Part shown: one piece after another, positions 19,011-28,099 of the stretch | Position numbering within the stretch: position 1 is the first letter of the stretch | Layout of the letters: every line of letters begins with the position of its first letter | NCBI RefSeq assembly: GCF_022808955.1 | Contig: NZ_JAKZEY010000034.1 | Coordinates: forward strand, 1 to 64,000 | DNA length: 64,000 bases | From: Anaerococcus sp. AGMB09787 | GTDB lineage: Bacteria > Bacillota > Clostridia > Tissierellales > Peptoniphilaceae | Direction: 5' to 3' | Program-made: the position numbers and the translations under genes | The notes under the pieces: generated by a model | Told to the model about the DNA's origin: nothing | Seen by the model: the letters and a program-made list of their open reading frames with translations, nothing else | Databases searched by the model: none

Positions 19011-19039
19011 ATTATATACTATATAAAAACCATTTGCAA
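19011..19039 (-). promoter_or_regulatory. Sigma-A promoter of the giant protease gene
   Basis: On the minus strand the -35 TTGCAA (19034-19039) and the -10 TATAAT (19011-19016) are separated by exactly 17 bases. The transcript would start a few bases before the AGGAGG at 18995-19000, leaving a very short leader. Confidence 0.7.
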
Positions 19040-19522
19040 GTTCTTAATATAAAATTTACATGGAGAATTACTTATATACGTTAAATCACTACATTTTTGT
19101 ATTCTTATAAGAATTTTATAACACATTCCCTCGCAAAAGCATCAATAAAAATATCCTCCTAATAGACCACTACCTATGCAAAAAGTCGACCTTATCGACT
19201 AATACCCAGCCAATAAAAAATATAATAAAAAACTAAGATAATAATTTTAAAATCATCTACAAGAGAATTTCACTACAAGTCTTCTAGTCTAATTAAAAAA
19301 TTAAATTATTAGCTATGCCTTAACCTGGGGGCTATATCTAAGATAGTAGACTTAATTAGGGGTTTTGAACTTGCGAGATTTTGTAAAAAAACGCTATTTA
19401 CAAAATTATTTCCTATAAAATTTGCAATTATTTTAATATTTTTTTATTAACTTAAACCTCATGGTAAAATATTGTTGTTGTAAAAAATACAGCAAGGATA
19501 AAACAAAACGAAAGGAGAATCG
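19040..19522. other. Non-coding AT-rich stretch
   Basis: About 480 bases upstream of two divergent units. No open frame with a ribosome site, tRNA or clear riboswitch was seen. A short GTCGA/TCGAC stem occurs near 19186-19200. A GAAAGGAGA ribosome site at about 19510-19518 belongs to the remnant that follows. Confidence 0.5.
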
Positions 19523-19653
19523 ATGTTTTTACTTGATAATATATTGAATATCACTGATTTCTTATGGTCAAATATCATTGTCTATGTTTTATTGTGAGGG
19601 AAAACAAGGACTTGTTCGTCGATACTGGAGAATACAAGGACTTTGAAGTGTAA
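19523..19653 (+). pseudogene. Remnant of a membrane transporter gene, probably AGCS sodium:amino-acid symporter, with a large internal deletion
   Basis: A good ribosome site (AAAGGAGA) precedes an ATG at 19523. The first 24 residues, MFLLDNILNITDFLWSNIIV and then YVLL, look like the start of an alanine/glycine:cation symporter, where a short amphipathic segment and FLW lead into the first membrane helix. The frame then hits TGA at 19595-19597. In another frame the following bases read NKDLFVDTGEYKDFEV and end at TAA 19651-19653, which looks like an ordinary protein tail. The simplest reading is a gene whose middle was lost, leaving both ends. The family call rests on a short N-terminus only. 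A 24-residue membrane peptide is the alternative. Confidence 0.45.
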
Positions 19654-19814
19654 ATAAAACTACAATATAGATTTTAAATCAATACATAATTTAATACCTA
19701 AGTATTGTTTTATTTATAAAATAGCCCGTATCTAGCTTTTAAATGATGATAAAATATATCAAATCATACTAATAAGCTAGAAGATTTTTAAAAATTAATA
19801 TTTAGATAAATTTT

Positions 19815-19842
19815 AAAAGCAAGCTGAATTTCGCTTGCTTTT
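19815..19842. terminator. Bidirectional terminator
   Basis: Perfect 10-bp stem AAAAGCAAGC (19815-19824) with GCTTGCTTTT (19833-19842) and an 8-base loop. T-rich tails lie on both strands. It serves the hydrolase gene on the minus strand and probably once served the deleted gene on the plus strand. Confidence 0.85.
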
Positions 19843-19883
19843 ATTTTTAGTAACTCATAAGAGTTAGACGATATTATAATATT

Positions 19884-21854
19884 TTAAAACCACCATGTAT
19901 TAACATTCAAGGTCATTGTATGACAACATGATATCATTGTAAATACTATCGCATTGATAAATGATCCAAGATAGATTTTTCCTGTCTTTAGGTACAACTT
20001 CCTAGCAAATATAGTGCATATACTTTGTACTATAAAGAAACTCCATGTTTGCATAACCCTTGCACTATTTAAAGGAACTTTTCCTCTTATTGAGAATGTA
20101 AAATATTGATAAATCCAAAGTAGCAATAGTCCCAAGATATTTATAAAGCACATCAACAACATATTTTTCCATTCTGCTCTTTCTTTATACATACGACCAA
20201 TATTTTGTGTAAAAGCATTAGCAATATAAAAGAATATAAATATAGGTATATATCTTATAGCTACTAAAAGTGTGTTTTTATTCGGAAATCTTATTACCCA
20301 ATTTAAAAGACCAAAATATCCTTTAAAGAAAAATGATCCAAGGAAAACTATAAAATATCCGAATCCTACAGATAATATAGCTAAAAGTAAAGTCTTTCCT
20401 AATTTCTTAATACCTATATTTTGTTTATAGTCAGAAAATTTTACTCCTTGTTGCTTTATTGACAAATTAAATCTTAAAGCAAATAATAAGAAGGTCCATA
20501 TTCCTGCTGTAGCAACCCAAAATGATTGTTCTAGCTGATTTCCTTGTGGCCAAATTATAGTACCAAATAATGATCTAGTCTCAAATCCCTCTCCTGCATG
20601 GCTACCTATCCACATAGCTAGCGGAATCATCCATAATATTGGAATTACCGATCCTATTACCATAAAACTCCAGTAATAAATCTTCCCAGAAGTTCTATTA
20701 GGTTTTGTAGGTCTATAAACTTCAGATATAGATTGAACTGATAGTACATTAAAATACTTACTTGTTAAAAGTATTCTACAAAATGCGTATATAGCAAGGA
20801 AAAATCCGACTATTCCTACTGCATTGAATATTTGCTCATACAATATAGTTTGTGATTGAGCTGGAATAAAATTTGGAGCATCAAATGCTGTTTGAAAGAA
20901 ATCAACAACATTTCTATTTGATGATAAAGAATATGGATTTAACATATGTATTTCTTTAGGTTGATAAATAACCCTCAAGAATTCTTCTTGAGAACCATTA
21001 ACATGCCCCTTATAGAATTTACCAATTTCAACATTTTGTTCATTGCTCAAATTGTATTCATCTAACTCATTTATAAAGGTTCTTGCATTATCAGATTTAT
21101 AAAAATTCCAAGGTCCTCCAGCTTCAGTTGTATAATTGTTTTCATCATATTGACCTGCACTAACACCATAATGTACGTTATATGGAATTTTTATAGGTTC
21201 TTTATTTACACTTGAATAATATAATAAGTTTTCTTGCCATTTACCATCTATGTTTAATTGTTGGTTCCCTACTAAAAATACAGCAGATATTTTTTGAGGA
21301 TTTCCCATAAACTCTTGAATTTTATAATAAGCATAAACTGAATTCGCTGTTTTACCACCTAATGAATGCCCAGTAACCCCAATTTGATCCTTTCTTACAA
21401 AATCTAAATTATATAAATAATCAATAACTGGTGCCATTCCAGATGTAGGAGCTGTTGTTATGTCTTCAAATTTTTCTCCTGGCTCTGCTGTTACTAAAAA
21501 GAAAGCATCCATAGGATTTTCTTTATAATTGTCTGAATCTCCATGCCCATCACAATCTACAGTTACCGCTACAAAGCCCCTTTTAGCAAGTTCTAGGCAC
21601 ATAAAAGATTCTGATTCTCTTGCATTAAAGCTTCCATGAAGTGTTGCAACTGTTGGAGCTGGTGAGTCTTTAGTAGCTGTTTTGGGTTTATACATTGTTG
21701 CAGCTATTTTGTGTCCATTTCCATCAATTATACTAAAATCTTTAACATCTATACTCTTACCATTAGTTCTTATAAAATATGCTCCCAAAATTGATATGGC
21801 ACATATAATCAAAGAAACTAGCAAAAACTTAGTATATTTTTTTCTTTCTTCCAT
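19884..21854 (-). CDS. Alpha/beta hydrolase fused to a polytopic membrane domain
   Basis: The 656-residue protein has one N-terminal membrane anchor (about 8-28). An extracytoplasmic alpha/beta hydrolase domain follows (about 35-330) with the nucleophile elbow GHSLGG (S164) and an upstream LHGSF turn and DCDGHGDS segment. About eight further membrane helices fill residues 340-656. The hydrolase part resembles dienelactone-hydrolase/BAAT-like esterases; I do not recognise the membrane part. Start choice: the frame opens at 21866, but GAGG overlaps that ATG's first codons and sits 7 bases before the ATG at 21854, so the latter is used. It is monocistronic, downstream of the tetronate operon on the same strand. 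Substrate unknown; a lipid or glycan ester at the membrane would fit. Confidence 0.7.
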   Translation of the reverse strand: MEERKKYTKFLLVSLIICAISILGAYFIRTNGKSIDVKDFSIIDGNGHKIAATMYKPKTATKDSPAPTVATLHGSFNARESESFMCLELAKRGFVAVTVDCDGHGDSDNYKENPMDAFFLVTAEPGEKFEDITTAPTSGMAPVIDYLYNLDFVRKDQIGVTGHSLGGKTANSVYAYYKIQEFMGNPQKISAVFLVGNQQLNIDGKWQENLLYYSSVNKEPIKIPYNVHYGVSAGQYDENNYTTEAGGPWNFYKSDNARTFINELDEYNLSNEQNVEIGKFYKGHVNGSQEEFLRVIYQPKEIHMLNPYSLSSNRNVVDFFQTAFDAPNFIPAQSQTILYEQIFNAVGIVGFFLAIYAFCRILLTSKYFNVLSVQSISEVYRPTKPNRTSGKIYYWSFMVIGSVIPILWMIPLAMWIGSHAGEGFETRSLFGTIIWPQGNQLEQSFWVATAGIWTFLLFALRFNLSIKQQGVKFSDYKQNIGIKKLGKTLLLAILSVGFGYFIVFLGSFFFKGYFGLLNWVIRFPNKNTLLVAIRYIPIFIFFYIANAFTQNIGRMYKERAEWKNMLLMCFINILGLLLLWIYQYFTFSIRGKVPLNSARVMQTWSFFIVQSICTIFARKLYLKTGKIYLGSFINAIVFTMISCCHTMTLNVNTWWF

Positions 21855-22015
21855 AATGAACCTCACTATTTAATTTTTATTATATTTTAAATGCCTATTT
21901 TTTATAATACCTATGCTTATTATAAACATCGTATTCCTAATTATTCCTCCCTCTCTACTGAAAAATTTGTAAAGAGAGAAAATATAATAAGTAAATTAAT
22001 AAAATATTAAGTCTA

Positions 22016-23434
22016 TTACATTAATTTTTCAATAGATTCTTTTAGAGAGTTCTCATCTCCAACATTTCCAGGGAAAATCACAAGTGGTATATTTGGATAT
22101 TTTGAATCTTTTGGGGATCTCCAAACAGGTACCCCTGGATGTATTTGACCAATTACATTTGCAAATTTAAGATTTAAAGAATCTGTTGCAACATCACTTG
22201 ATGTAATTCCTCCTTTAGCTACTACAAAACTTGGATTTATTTCTAATGATCCTACTATTTTAGCAAGGCCTTTTGATATTCTTACAGATCTAATAAGTTC
22301 ATCTTCTCTTGTATCATTGTATTTACTAAAATATTTTCTCTTTGTATAAATAGCAACACTTTTTCCAGATTTTATAAGTTCATTTTCTTTTTTTATTATA
22401 TTATTTATTTCTTCATTAAATTTTTCTACATTATCAGCAAGATCTGAATTAAATTCTATAAATTCGATATCTTTAAATTCTTTTATATTTTCAAGTTGTT
22501 TGGTGGTTTTCTCTGTATGGGAACCTATAGCAATAATTCCCCCGTATTGATTGTTTTCTATTAACTCATCATGAGTCAATAGTCCTCTTTCCTTTACTCC
22601 AGCAACTTCTCTAACAAAGCTTGCTGCTGTCCTAAATATAAATCTTTTTCTATCTAGAACTCTATATAAAGCTAGAACAAATACCTTTATATCCCAATAA
22701 TCTTCAGCATTTACAAATACTTTGTTGAAGTTTTCAACTTTTAGTAATTTATTTTCTATGCTTTCTAAATCAGCATTTCTTAATTCTTCAAGACTTATAG
22801 ATACTATATTTTCTTTTTTATATTCCCCTTCTGTCTTTTCTTCTATATATTCATATAGATTACTAGACTTATATGAGAAGGTCCTATCCTTAGCAAATTC
22901 TGTATCTTGTGCTTTTTTAAGAAAACCAGCTTCTTCTACATAATGTTCATCATCTATAGTATATCTTTTCCCTTCTTTGAAAAATGGTATTAGAATTTCT
23001 CCATCAAAAGATTCTCCCGATTCTTTTTCTATAGTTTCTTTTAAAACTTTGGTTTCTATTGGATAATGCCCTCTTAGTGTTGAATCAGATCTACTAATTA
23101 ATATAAAATCTTTATCTTTTTCTTTAGAAACTTTAGCTATATTTTTTGCTATTTTTTGATGGTAGTCTTTAGTTTTTTCTTTAGTAAACGACCTTGAATT
23201 GGTGAGTATAAAGAAGCAATTATTTTCATCATCAAATCCATTTTCCAAGCTTTCTTGACTTAGATTTGTGTAAATTTTTAAATCATGAGTTGTTTGAGTT
23301 CCTGTGGGATCATCATCTAATACTATTATTTTTTTATTATTCTTTTTGATCTCTATATCAAGTTCTTCTTGAAGTTTTTCTTTATCAAAATTAAAATTTG
23401 GTAAATTGTTAAAAATTTCTTCTTTTTTTATCAT
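22016..23434 (-). CDS. Four-carbon acid sugar kinase (DUF1537 family, DtnK/OtnK-like)
   Basis: This 472-residue kinase belongs to the DUF1537 family, which phosphorylates C4 sugar acids (D-threonate, D-erythronate or 3-oxo-tetronate) at O4. The diagnostic N-terminal substrate motif is VLDDDPTGTQT at about 37-47, followed by the SRSDSTLRGHYP block. The C-terminal nucleotide-binding half includes VVAKGGITSSD and the ending GNVGDENSL. It is the last gene of the operon, one base after the dehydrogenase gene. With the PdxA2-type dehydrogenase of this operon, the family precedent is D-threonate to 4-phospho-D-threonate to DHAP plus CO2. Which C4 acid is used here cannot be told from sequence alone. 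Confidence 0.85.
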   Translation of the reverse strand: MIKKEEIFNNLPNFNFDKEKLQEELDIEIKKNNKKIIVLDDDPTGTQTTHDLKIYTNLSQESLENGFDDENNCFFILTNSRSFTKEKTKDYHQKIAKNIAKVSKEKDKDFILISRSDSTLRGHYPIETKVLKETIEKESGESFDGEILIPFFKEGKRYTIDDEHYVEEAGFLKKAQDTEFAKDRTFSYKSSNLYEYIEEKTEGEYKKENIVSISLEELRNADLESIENKLLKVENFNKVFVNAEDYWDIKVFVLALYRVLDRKRFIFRTAASFVREVAGVKERGLLTHDELIENNQYGGIIAIGSHTEKTTKQLENIKEFKDIEFIEFNSDLADNVEKFNEEINNIIKKENELIKSGKSVAIYTKRKYFSKYNDTREDELIRSVRISKGLAKIVGSLEINPSFVVAKGGITSSDVATDSLNLKFANVIGQIHPGVPVWRSPKDSKYPNIPLVIFPGNVGDENSLKESIEKLM

Positions 23435-23435
23435 T

Positions 23436-24311
23436 TTATTCCTCTCTTCCTGTTAAGTTTTCAAAATATTTATAAATTCCAGCATGATCTAAATTTTCAT
23501 TTCCAGATTGTACTAGGTATGCCATTATTTGTTGAAGATTGGCTGTTAGAAATAGAGGACAATTAATTTCATGGGCTGTTGACATTACATTATTTATATC
23601 CTTATAGTTTATAGATATTTTTCCACCTGGTTCAAAATCCTTTTCTAATATTCTGTGAGTTTTTTGATCTAAAACAGCACTTCCTGCAAGTCCGCCCTTT
23701 ATTGCTTCATAAACTTTTTCTAAGTTAACCCCTAACTTTTCTCCAAGCATATATGCTTCTGAAATAGTTGCTATATTAAGATTTACTATTATTTGATTTA
23801 TTAGCTTTGTAGCTGAACCACTTCCTGAATCACCAACGAGTATTTTAGAGTTTCCTATTATATCGAATACAGGTGCTACTTTATCAAAATCCGATTTATC
23901 TCCTCCTACCATTATGGCTAAACTTCCAGCTATAGCACCTTCTTCTCCTCCACTTACTGGTGCATCAAGGAATCCTATATTTTTTTCTTTAAGTTTTTTA
24001 TATATTTCTTTTGATTGTATTGGTGTAATTGAACTTGTATCACATACAACACTTTTTTCTTTAAGGAAATTTATAAGCCCATTTTCTCCTAAAACAGTAC
24101 TTTTTACTATATCTCCATTTGGCAAAGATAGTAATACAAGCTCACAATTCTCACCAATAGTTTTATAATCAGATATTACTGCCCCTTCTTTTTCTAATTC
24201 TTTTAATACATCTTCTTTTATATCATTAACATAAATTTTACAATTTGCCTTTAATAAATTTCTAGCTATGGGTTTTCCCATTATACCTAATCCTATAACT
24301 CCAACTTTCAT
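23436..24311 (-). CDS. NAD(P)-dependent beta-hydroxyacid dehydrogenase (LtnD/GarR type)
   Basis: This 291-residue member of the 3-hydroxyisobutyrate dehydrogenase family shows the Rossmann motif GLGIMG near the N-terminus, the substrate loop DAPVSGGEEGA and the catalytic lysine in GSATKLINQ. Relatives include L-threonate 2-dehydrogenase (LtnD), D-erythronate dehydrogenase and tartronate semialdehyde reductase (GarR/GlxR). It sits between the GntP permease and the DUF1537 kinase, so a C4 sugar acid is the likely substrate. The usual LtnD partners OtnI and OtnC are not in the window. A reductase role on tartronate semialdehyde remains possible. Confidence 0.8.
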   Translation of the reverse strand: MKVGVIGLGIMGKPIARNLLKANCKIYVNDIKEDVLKELEKEGAVISDYKTIGENCELVLLSLPNGDIVKSTVLGENGLINFLKEKSVVCDTSSITPIQSKEIYKKLKEKNIGFLDAPVSGGEEGAIAGSLAIMVGGDKSDFDKVAPVFDIIGNSKILVGDSGSGSATKLINQIIVNLNIATISEAYMLGEKLGVNLEKVYEAIKGGLAGSAVLDQKTHRILEKDFEPGGKISINYKDINNVMSTAHEINCPLFLTANLQQIMAYLVQSGNENLDHAGIYKYFENLTGREE

Positions 24312-24323
24312 TTTTTCCTCCTT

Positions 24324-25709
24324 TTAAATAAATAAATCTATCAATATTACCATAACTACTCCTACAGCCCATGCTATAGTTGTAGGTATTGACCATACTT
24401 TTATTTGCTCTTTAGCTTCTTTTATTCCTATAGTTCTAGTTACCACATTAAAGAAACTATCATTATAGAATCCGAAGAATATTCCTCCTACACAACATCC
24501 TAGTGCTGCTGCAATCATATTTACATCAAGACCTGAAAGAACCGGTGCTGTAATAGATGCAGCTGTTATCATAGAAACCGTTCCACTTCCTTGTATAAAT
24601 CTCATCATTGTTGATATTATTATAGGAAGAATAACTGGAGGTATATTAAAATTAGCTAATATATTTGCTATATAATTTCCTAAGCCTGAGTCACTCATAA
24701 CAGCTCCTAAAGCGCCCCCTGCTCCTGTAACTAAAAGAATTGTTCCTACATCTTTTATTCCTTCTTCCATAAAATTAAGAGTTTGGTTCTTATCCATATT
24801 TTTAGTTAAGCCAAATATAGCAACTAAAGTACCTATTAGAACAGCTATTACTGGTGTTCCTAAAAAATTAATAACCTCTATTAAACGGCTATTGTTATCT
24901 TTTAATATAACATTCGAAACATTATTTAATAATATTAAAATAATAGGTATAACTATTGGTGCAAAAGACATTACAACTCCAGGTAAATTCTCGTCATTGT
25001 AGGCACTTATTTCTTCTACTGTTTTTATGATTTCATTTGGTCTTACCCATTGCTCTTCTGAATCCTCATCTGCTGGGAGCTGGTATAATTTATATTGAAT
25101 TTTTCTAAAGTAAATTAGCATAGCTATAGCCATAGGTATTGAGACAACGATTCCCCATAGTATAAAAGATCCTAAATTAATTCCAAATATACCAGCTACT
25201 CCGACAGGTCCTGGTGTTGGAGGAACTAGGGTATGAGTTATAACTAATCCTCCTGCTAAGGCACCTGATATTAAAATAATTGATTTTTTGGTTGCTTTTG
25301 ATAACGATTTTGCTAATGGTGCAAGTATTACAAATCCTGCATCACAAAATATAGGTATAGAGACTAAAAATCCTGTGAGGAGCATAGAGATATCTTCTTT
25401 TCCTTTTCCAAATATCTTTAAAAAAGTTCCCGCCATTGTTTTTGCAGCACCACTAGCCTCAAATACTGCTCCCATCATAACCCCTAAGCCGATTATTATA
25501 CCAATATTACCTAAAGTATTACCAAATCCTTTAGCAATACTATCGGTCATATTAGAAAATGGTATTGCTCCTATAACTCCAATGATTATACAGGTCAATA
25601 TCATAGCTATGAATGTGTGTATTTTAGTCTTTAACACCATGTATACTAAAATACACATACCTATAACTAGGGCTAATATTAGTCTTTGTGGACTAGATAC
25701 TAATTCCAT
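24324..25709 (-). CDS. GntP family sugar-acid permease
   Basis: This 461-residue membrane protein, with about 12 hydrophobic segments, has the look of gluconate:H+ symporters: an N-terminal LVIGMCILVYMVLKTKIHTF-like start, the GGLVITHTLVPPTPGP motif typical of GntP transporters, and a C-terminal GGIFFGFYNDSFFNVV segment. GntP proteins import gluconate, fructuronate, idonate or glycerate-like acids. In tetronate operons they bring in threonate or erythronate. Its place between pdxA2 and the dehydrogenase gives it that role here by inference. Confidence 0.88.
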   Translation of the reverse strand: MELVSSPQRLILALVIGMCILVYMVLKTKIHTFIAMILTCIIIGVIGAIPFSNMTDSIAKGFGNTLGNIGIIIGLGVMMGAVFEASGAAKTMAGTFLKIFGKGKEDISMLLTGFLVSIPIFCDAGFVILAPLAKSLSKATKKSIILISGALAGGLVITHTLVPPTPGPVGVAGIFGINLGSFILWGIVVSIPMAIAMLIYFRKIQYKLYQLPADEDSEEQWVRPNEIIKTVEEISAYNDENLPGVVMSFAPIVIPIILILLNNVSNVILKDNNSRLIEVINFLGTPVIAVLIGTLVAIFGLTKNMDKNQTLNFMEEGIKDVGTILLVTGAGGALGAVMSDSGLGNYIANILANFNIPPVILPIIISTMMRFIQGSGTVSMITAASITAPVLSGLDVNMIAAALGCCVGGIFFGFYNDSFFNVVTRTIGIKEAKEQIKVWSIPTTIAWAVGVVMVILIDLFI

Positions 25710-25727
25710 AAATTATCTCCTTTTAAT

Positions 25728-26741
25728 TCATATATCTGATTTAAAATAGTGTGCATATTTTCCAGCAAGTTTTATCGCTTCAACCATAGAAGTTTCGTCA
25801 GCTATATTTTTACCAGCTATGTCAAATGCGGTTCCATGATCTACTGATGTTCTTAAAAAAGGAAGATTGTGAGTAATAGATATTGTTCTATTGAAATCAA
25901 CCATTTTTGTAGCTATATGTCCTTGATCATGGTATAAGCTCAAAACTCCATCATATTTACCACAAAGAGCTTGATAAAAAACAGAATCTGCACCTATTGG
26001 CCCCTCTACATCTACACCTTCATTTCTAAGCTCTTCAACGGCTGGCATTATAAAATCAACTTCTTCATTTCCAAATAGTCCATGTTCACCTGAATGTGGA
26101 TTGAGTCCTGCTACTGCAAAGTTAGGTTCTTTTATTCCTATTCTTTTTAATGCATCTATAGATTTATATACATAATCTTTTATTCCTTCTTTACTTATAA
26201 GATCACAAGCTTCTCTCAATGATATATGTTTAGAATAAAAGAAAACTCTTAAATTTCTTACTTCAAACATAGTAAGCAGATCTTTTTTTTCACTCAAATG
26301 TTCCAATATTCCAGTATGACCTATAAATGGAATTTTAGCTGCCTTAAAACTTTCTTTATTTATAGGCGTAGTAGCCATTACTTTAGAATAATTTTGATCG
26401 CATAATTGATAAGCTTTTTCTATATAGTCATAAGAAGCCCTGGCACAATCAGCGTTTACCTCTCCATATTTATAGTTTGCAGGCATGTTATCTAAGTCAA
26501 TTAAATTTATTGTATTCTTATCATAAATACCATCTTCAAATTTATCTATAATATTTATAGTTTGATTTGTTTTAGTAATTTCTAAAGTTCTATCTATAAC
26601 TTTTTTATCTCCTATTAGAATAACCTTTGCCTTATCATTTACCTCATCGTATTTTAAAGCTTTTACGCTTATTTCTGGCCCTATTCCTGCAGGATCTCCT
26701 ATTGGAACAAGAACATATTCTCTATCTATATTTTCTTTCAT
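25728..26741 (-). CDS. PdxA2-type 4-phospho-D-threonate/erythronate 3-dehydrogenase
   Basis: This 337-residue protein of the PdxA family starts with VPIGDPAGIGPEI and carries the metal-binding histidines in FIGHTG and in YHDQGHIATK, plus the NPHSGE loop. PdxA itself oxidises 4-phosphohydroxy-L-threonine in vitamin B6 synthesis. The second clade, PdxA2, oxidises and decarboxylates 4-phospho-D-threonate or 4-phospho-D-erythronate to DHAP. The adjacent DUF1537 kinase and GntP permease point to the PdxA2 role, and no B6 gene is nearby. It overlaps the DeoR-family gene by 4 bases. Confidence 0.85.
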   Translation of the reverse strand: MKENIDREYVLVPIGDPAGIGPEISVKALKYDEVNDKAKVILIGDKKVIDRTLEITKTNQTINIIDKFEDGIYDKNTINLIDLDNMPANYKYGEVNADCARASYDYIEKAYQLCDQNYSKVMATTPINKESFKAAKIPFIGHTGILEHLSEKKDLLTMFEVRNLRVFFYSKHISLREACDLISKEGIKDYVYKSIDALKRIGIKEPNFAVAGLNPHSGEHGLFGNEEVDFIMPAVEELRNEGVDVEGPIGADSVFYQALCGKYDGVLSLYHDQGHIATKMVDFNRTISITHNLPFLRTSVDHGTAFDIAGKNIADETSMVEAIKLAGKYAHYFKSDI

Positions 26742-27517
26742 AAATTATTTATTTTTACCTCTACTTCTTTTTCTTTTAATTTTTTAATAAAATTGTTGTT
26801 GTTATTATCAGTTATAACAAAGTCAAAATCATCACAATTTCCAAACTTATATAATCCTAATTTCTCACACTTATCACTTCCTGTAAGTAAAATAGATTTA
26901 TTCCCTATTTTTGCAGCTTTACTTTTTAATGTTGCCTTATCAGCAGAAGAAGTAAATATATCTAAAGTTTTTATATCAATAGCATCACATCCAACTATTG
27001 ATATATTTGTCCTAAATTTATCAATTGTACTTAATGTTACTGAGTCACAACAAGACCCAGATTTGTTACTAACTCCACCTCCCAACATTATTAATTGATT
27101 ATTATTTTTTTCTAAGTCATTATTAAAAAGATAAGATGCTATCAAAATATCATTTGTTATTATAACTAAGCCATGAAAACCCAAAAGATATTCGCAAACT
27201 TGGAAAGTAGTAGTGCCTGCATCGAGATATATAGAAATATTGTCTGTTATATATTTGCATACCGTGGATGCAAGTTCTTTTTTGATTTCTATATAATCTG
27301 TTTTCCTATTATTGTAAGGAATCTCAGATGTTATAACTTCTTTAATTACAGCACCACCAAATGTTCTTAAAATAAAACCCTTATCTTCTAATTCTTTCAA
27401 ATCTTTTCTTATAGTTACATTTGATACTTTAAATATATCAGAAAGCTCATCTACTGAAATGCTTTTTTTCTTCTTAACTATCCTCAATATCTTTTCTTGT
27501 CTTTCAATAGCAAACAT
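26738..27517 (-). CDS. DeoR family transcriptional regulator of the tetronate operon
   Basis: This 259-residue regulator has an N-terminal winged helix (about 1-57, SVDELSDIFKVSNVTIRKDL) and a C-terminal DeoRC sugar-phosphate sensor fold with DAGTTT (phosphate loop) and the late LTGSDK segment. DeoR proteins usually repress catabolic operons until a phosphorylated sugar binds. It is the first gene of the operon it most likely controls, and its promoter region contains A/T-rich TTTGAAA/CAAAAAGAAAA tracts of the type bound by this family. The start is supported by AAGGAG 6 bases upstream. Confidence 0.88.
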   Translation of the reverse strand: MFAIERQEKILRIVKKKKSISVDELSDIFKVSNVTIRKDLKELEDKGFILRTFGGAVIKEVITSEIPYNNRKTDYIEIKKELASTVCKYITDNISIYLDAGTTTFQVCEYLLGFHGLVIITNDILIASYLFNNDLEKNNNQLIMLGGGVSNKSGSCCDSVTLSTIDKFRTNISIVGCDAIDIKTLDIFTSSADKATLKSKAAKIGNKSILLTGSDKCEKLGLYKFGNCDDFDFVITDNNNNNFIKKLKEKEVEVKINNL

Positions 27518-27535
27518 TTTCTTCTCCTTGATTTT

Positions 27536-27564
27536 ATTATATATTATTTTTCTTTTTGTTTCAA
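27536..27564 (-). promoter_or_regulatory. Sigma-A promoter of the tetronate operon
   Basis: On the minus strand the -35 TTGAAA (27559-27564) and the -10 TATAAT (27536-27541) are 17 bases apart. The AAGGAG ribosome site of the DeoR gene follows about 10 bases after the -10. Confidence 0.75.
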
Positions 27565-28021
27565 ATACTTTTTAATAGTTTTCTTTTCTTTTTTATTATA
27601 ATTTTATTCTAGTAACTATTAAATGACTATCTAAATGTGCGATCTATCAAATTAAAATATTTTCGAATTATATATACTTATAAGAGATAACAACCTAAGT
27701 ATAGATTATTTAAAATGTTTCAACAAAAAATCCGTATACTAATTCCTTATTTCAACTTTTCAAACTCCATTTATTAGACCACTATTCTTTTAATAAACCA
27801 GTTACATATTACTTAATCCCTACTCATCACGCTAAATATCATCTGTTATATCCATTAATTTTATTACATTTTTTACAGATGATTCAACTTATTTAGTCAG
27901 CTCATACTTATTTTTATAATTTCATCAAAGTATTTGTGAATCATATCAAACTTTATATTTGTAGTAATTATTATACTTTCCTACAAAATTAGTAAACAGC
28001 TTCCTGTAAATTTTAAAGTAA
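27565..28021. other. Non-coding AT-rich stretch between two operons
   Basis: About 450 bases without a credible gene on either strand. The segment AAACTCCATTTATTA at 27760-27774 echoes the arm of the terminator at 28022-28068. No other structure was seen. Confidence 0.5.
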
Positions 28022-28068
28022 AATGGAGTTTATAATCAGAATTAGTATTTCTGACAATAAACTCCATT
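28022..28068 (-). terminator. Terminator of the cellobiose-type PTS operon
   Basis: AATGGAGTTTAT (28022-28033) pairs perfectly with ATAAACTCCATT (28057-28068). An inner CAGAA/TTCTG stem extends it, and the minus strand continues into a T-rich tail. It lies about 30 bases past the IIB stop. Confidence 0.75.
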
Positions 28069-28099
28069 AATATATGATTAATTTATGAAAAACATAGGC

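Noticed and set aside
21864-22015. Terminator or small gene between the tetronate operon and the hydrolase
   Set aside because: A CTCTCT/AGAGAG stem exists near 21953-21979 but has no T-run, and the short ATG frame has no well-placed ribosome site.
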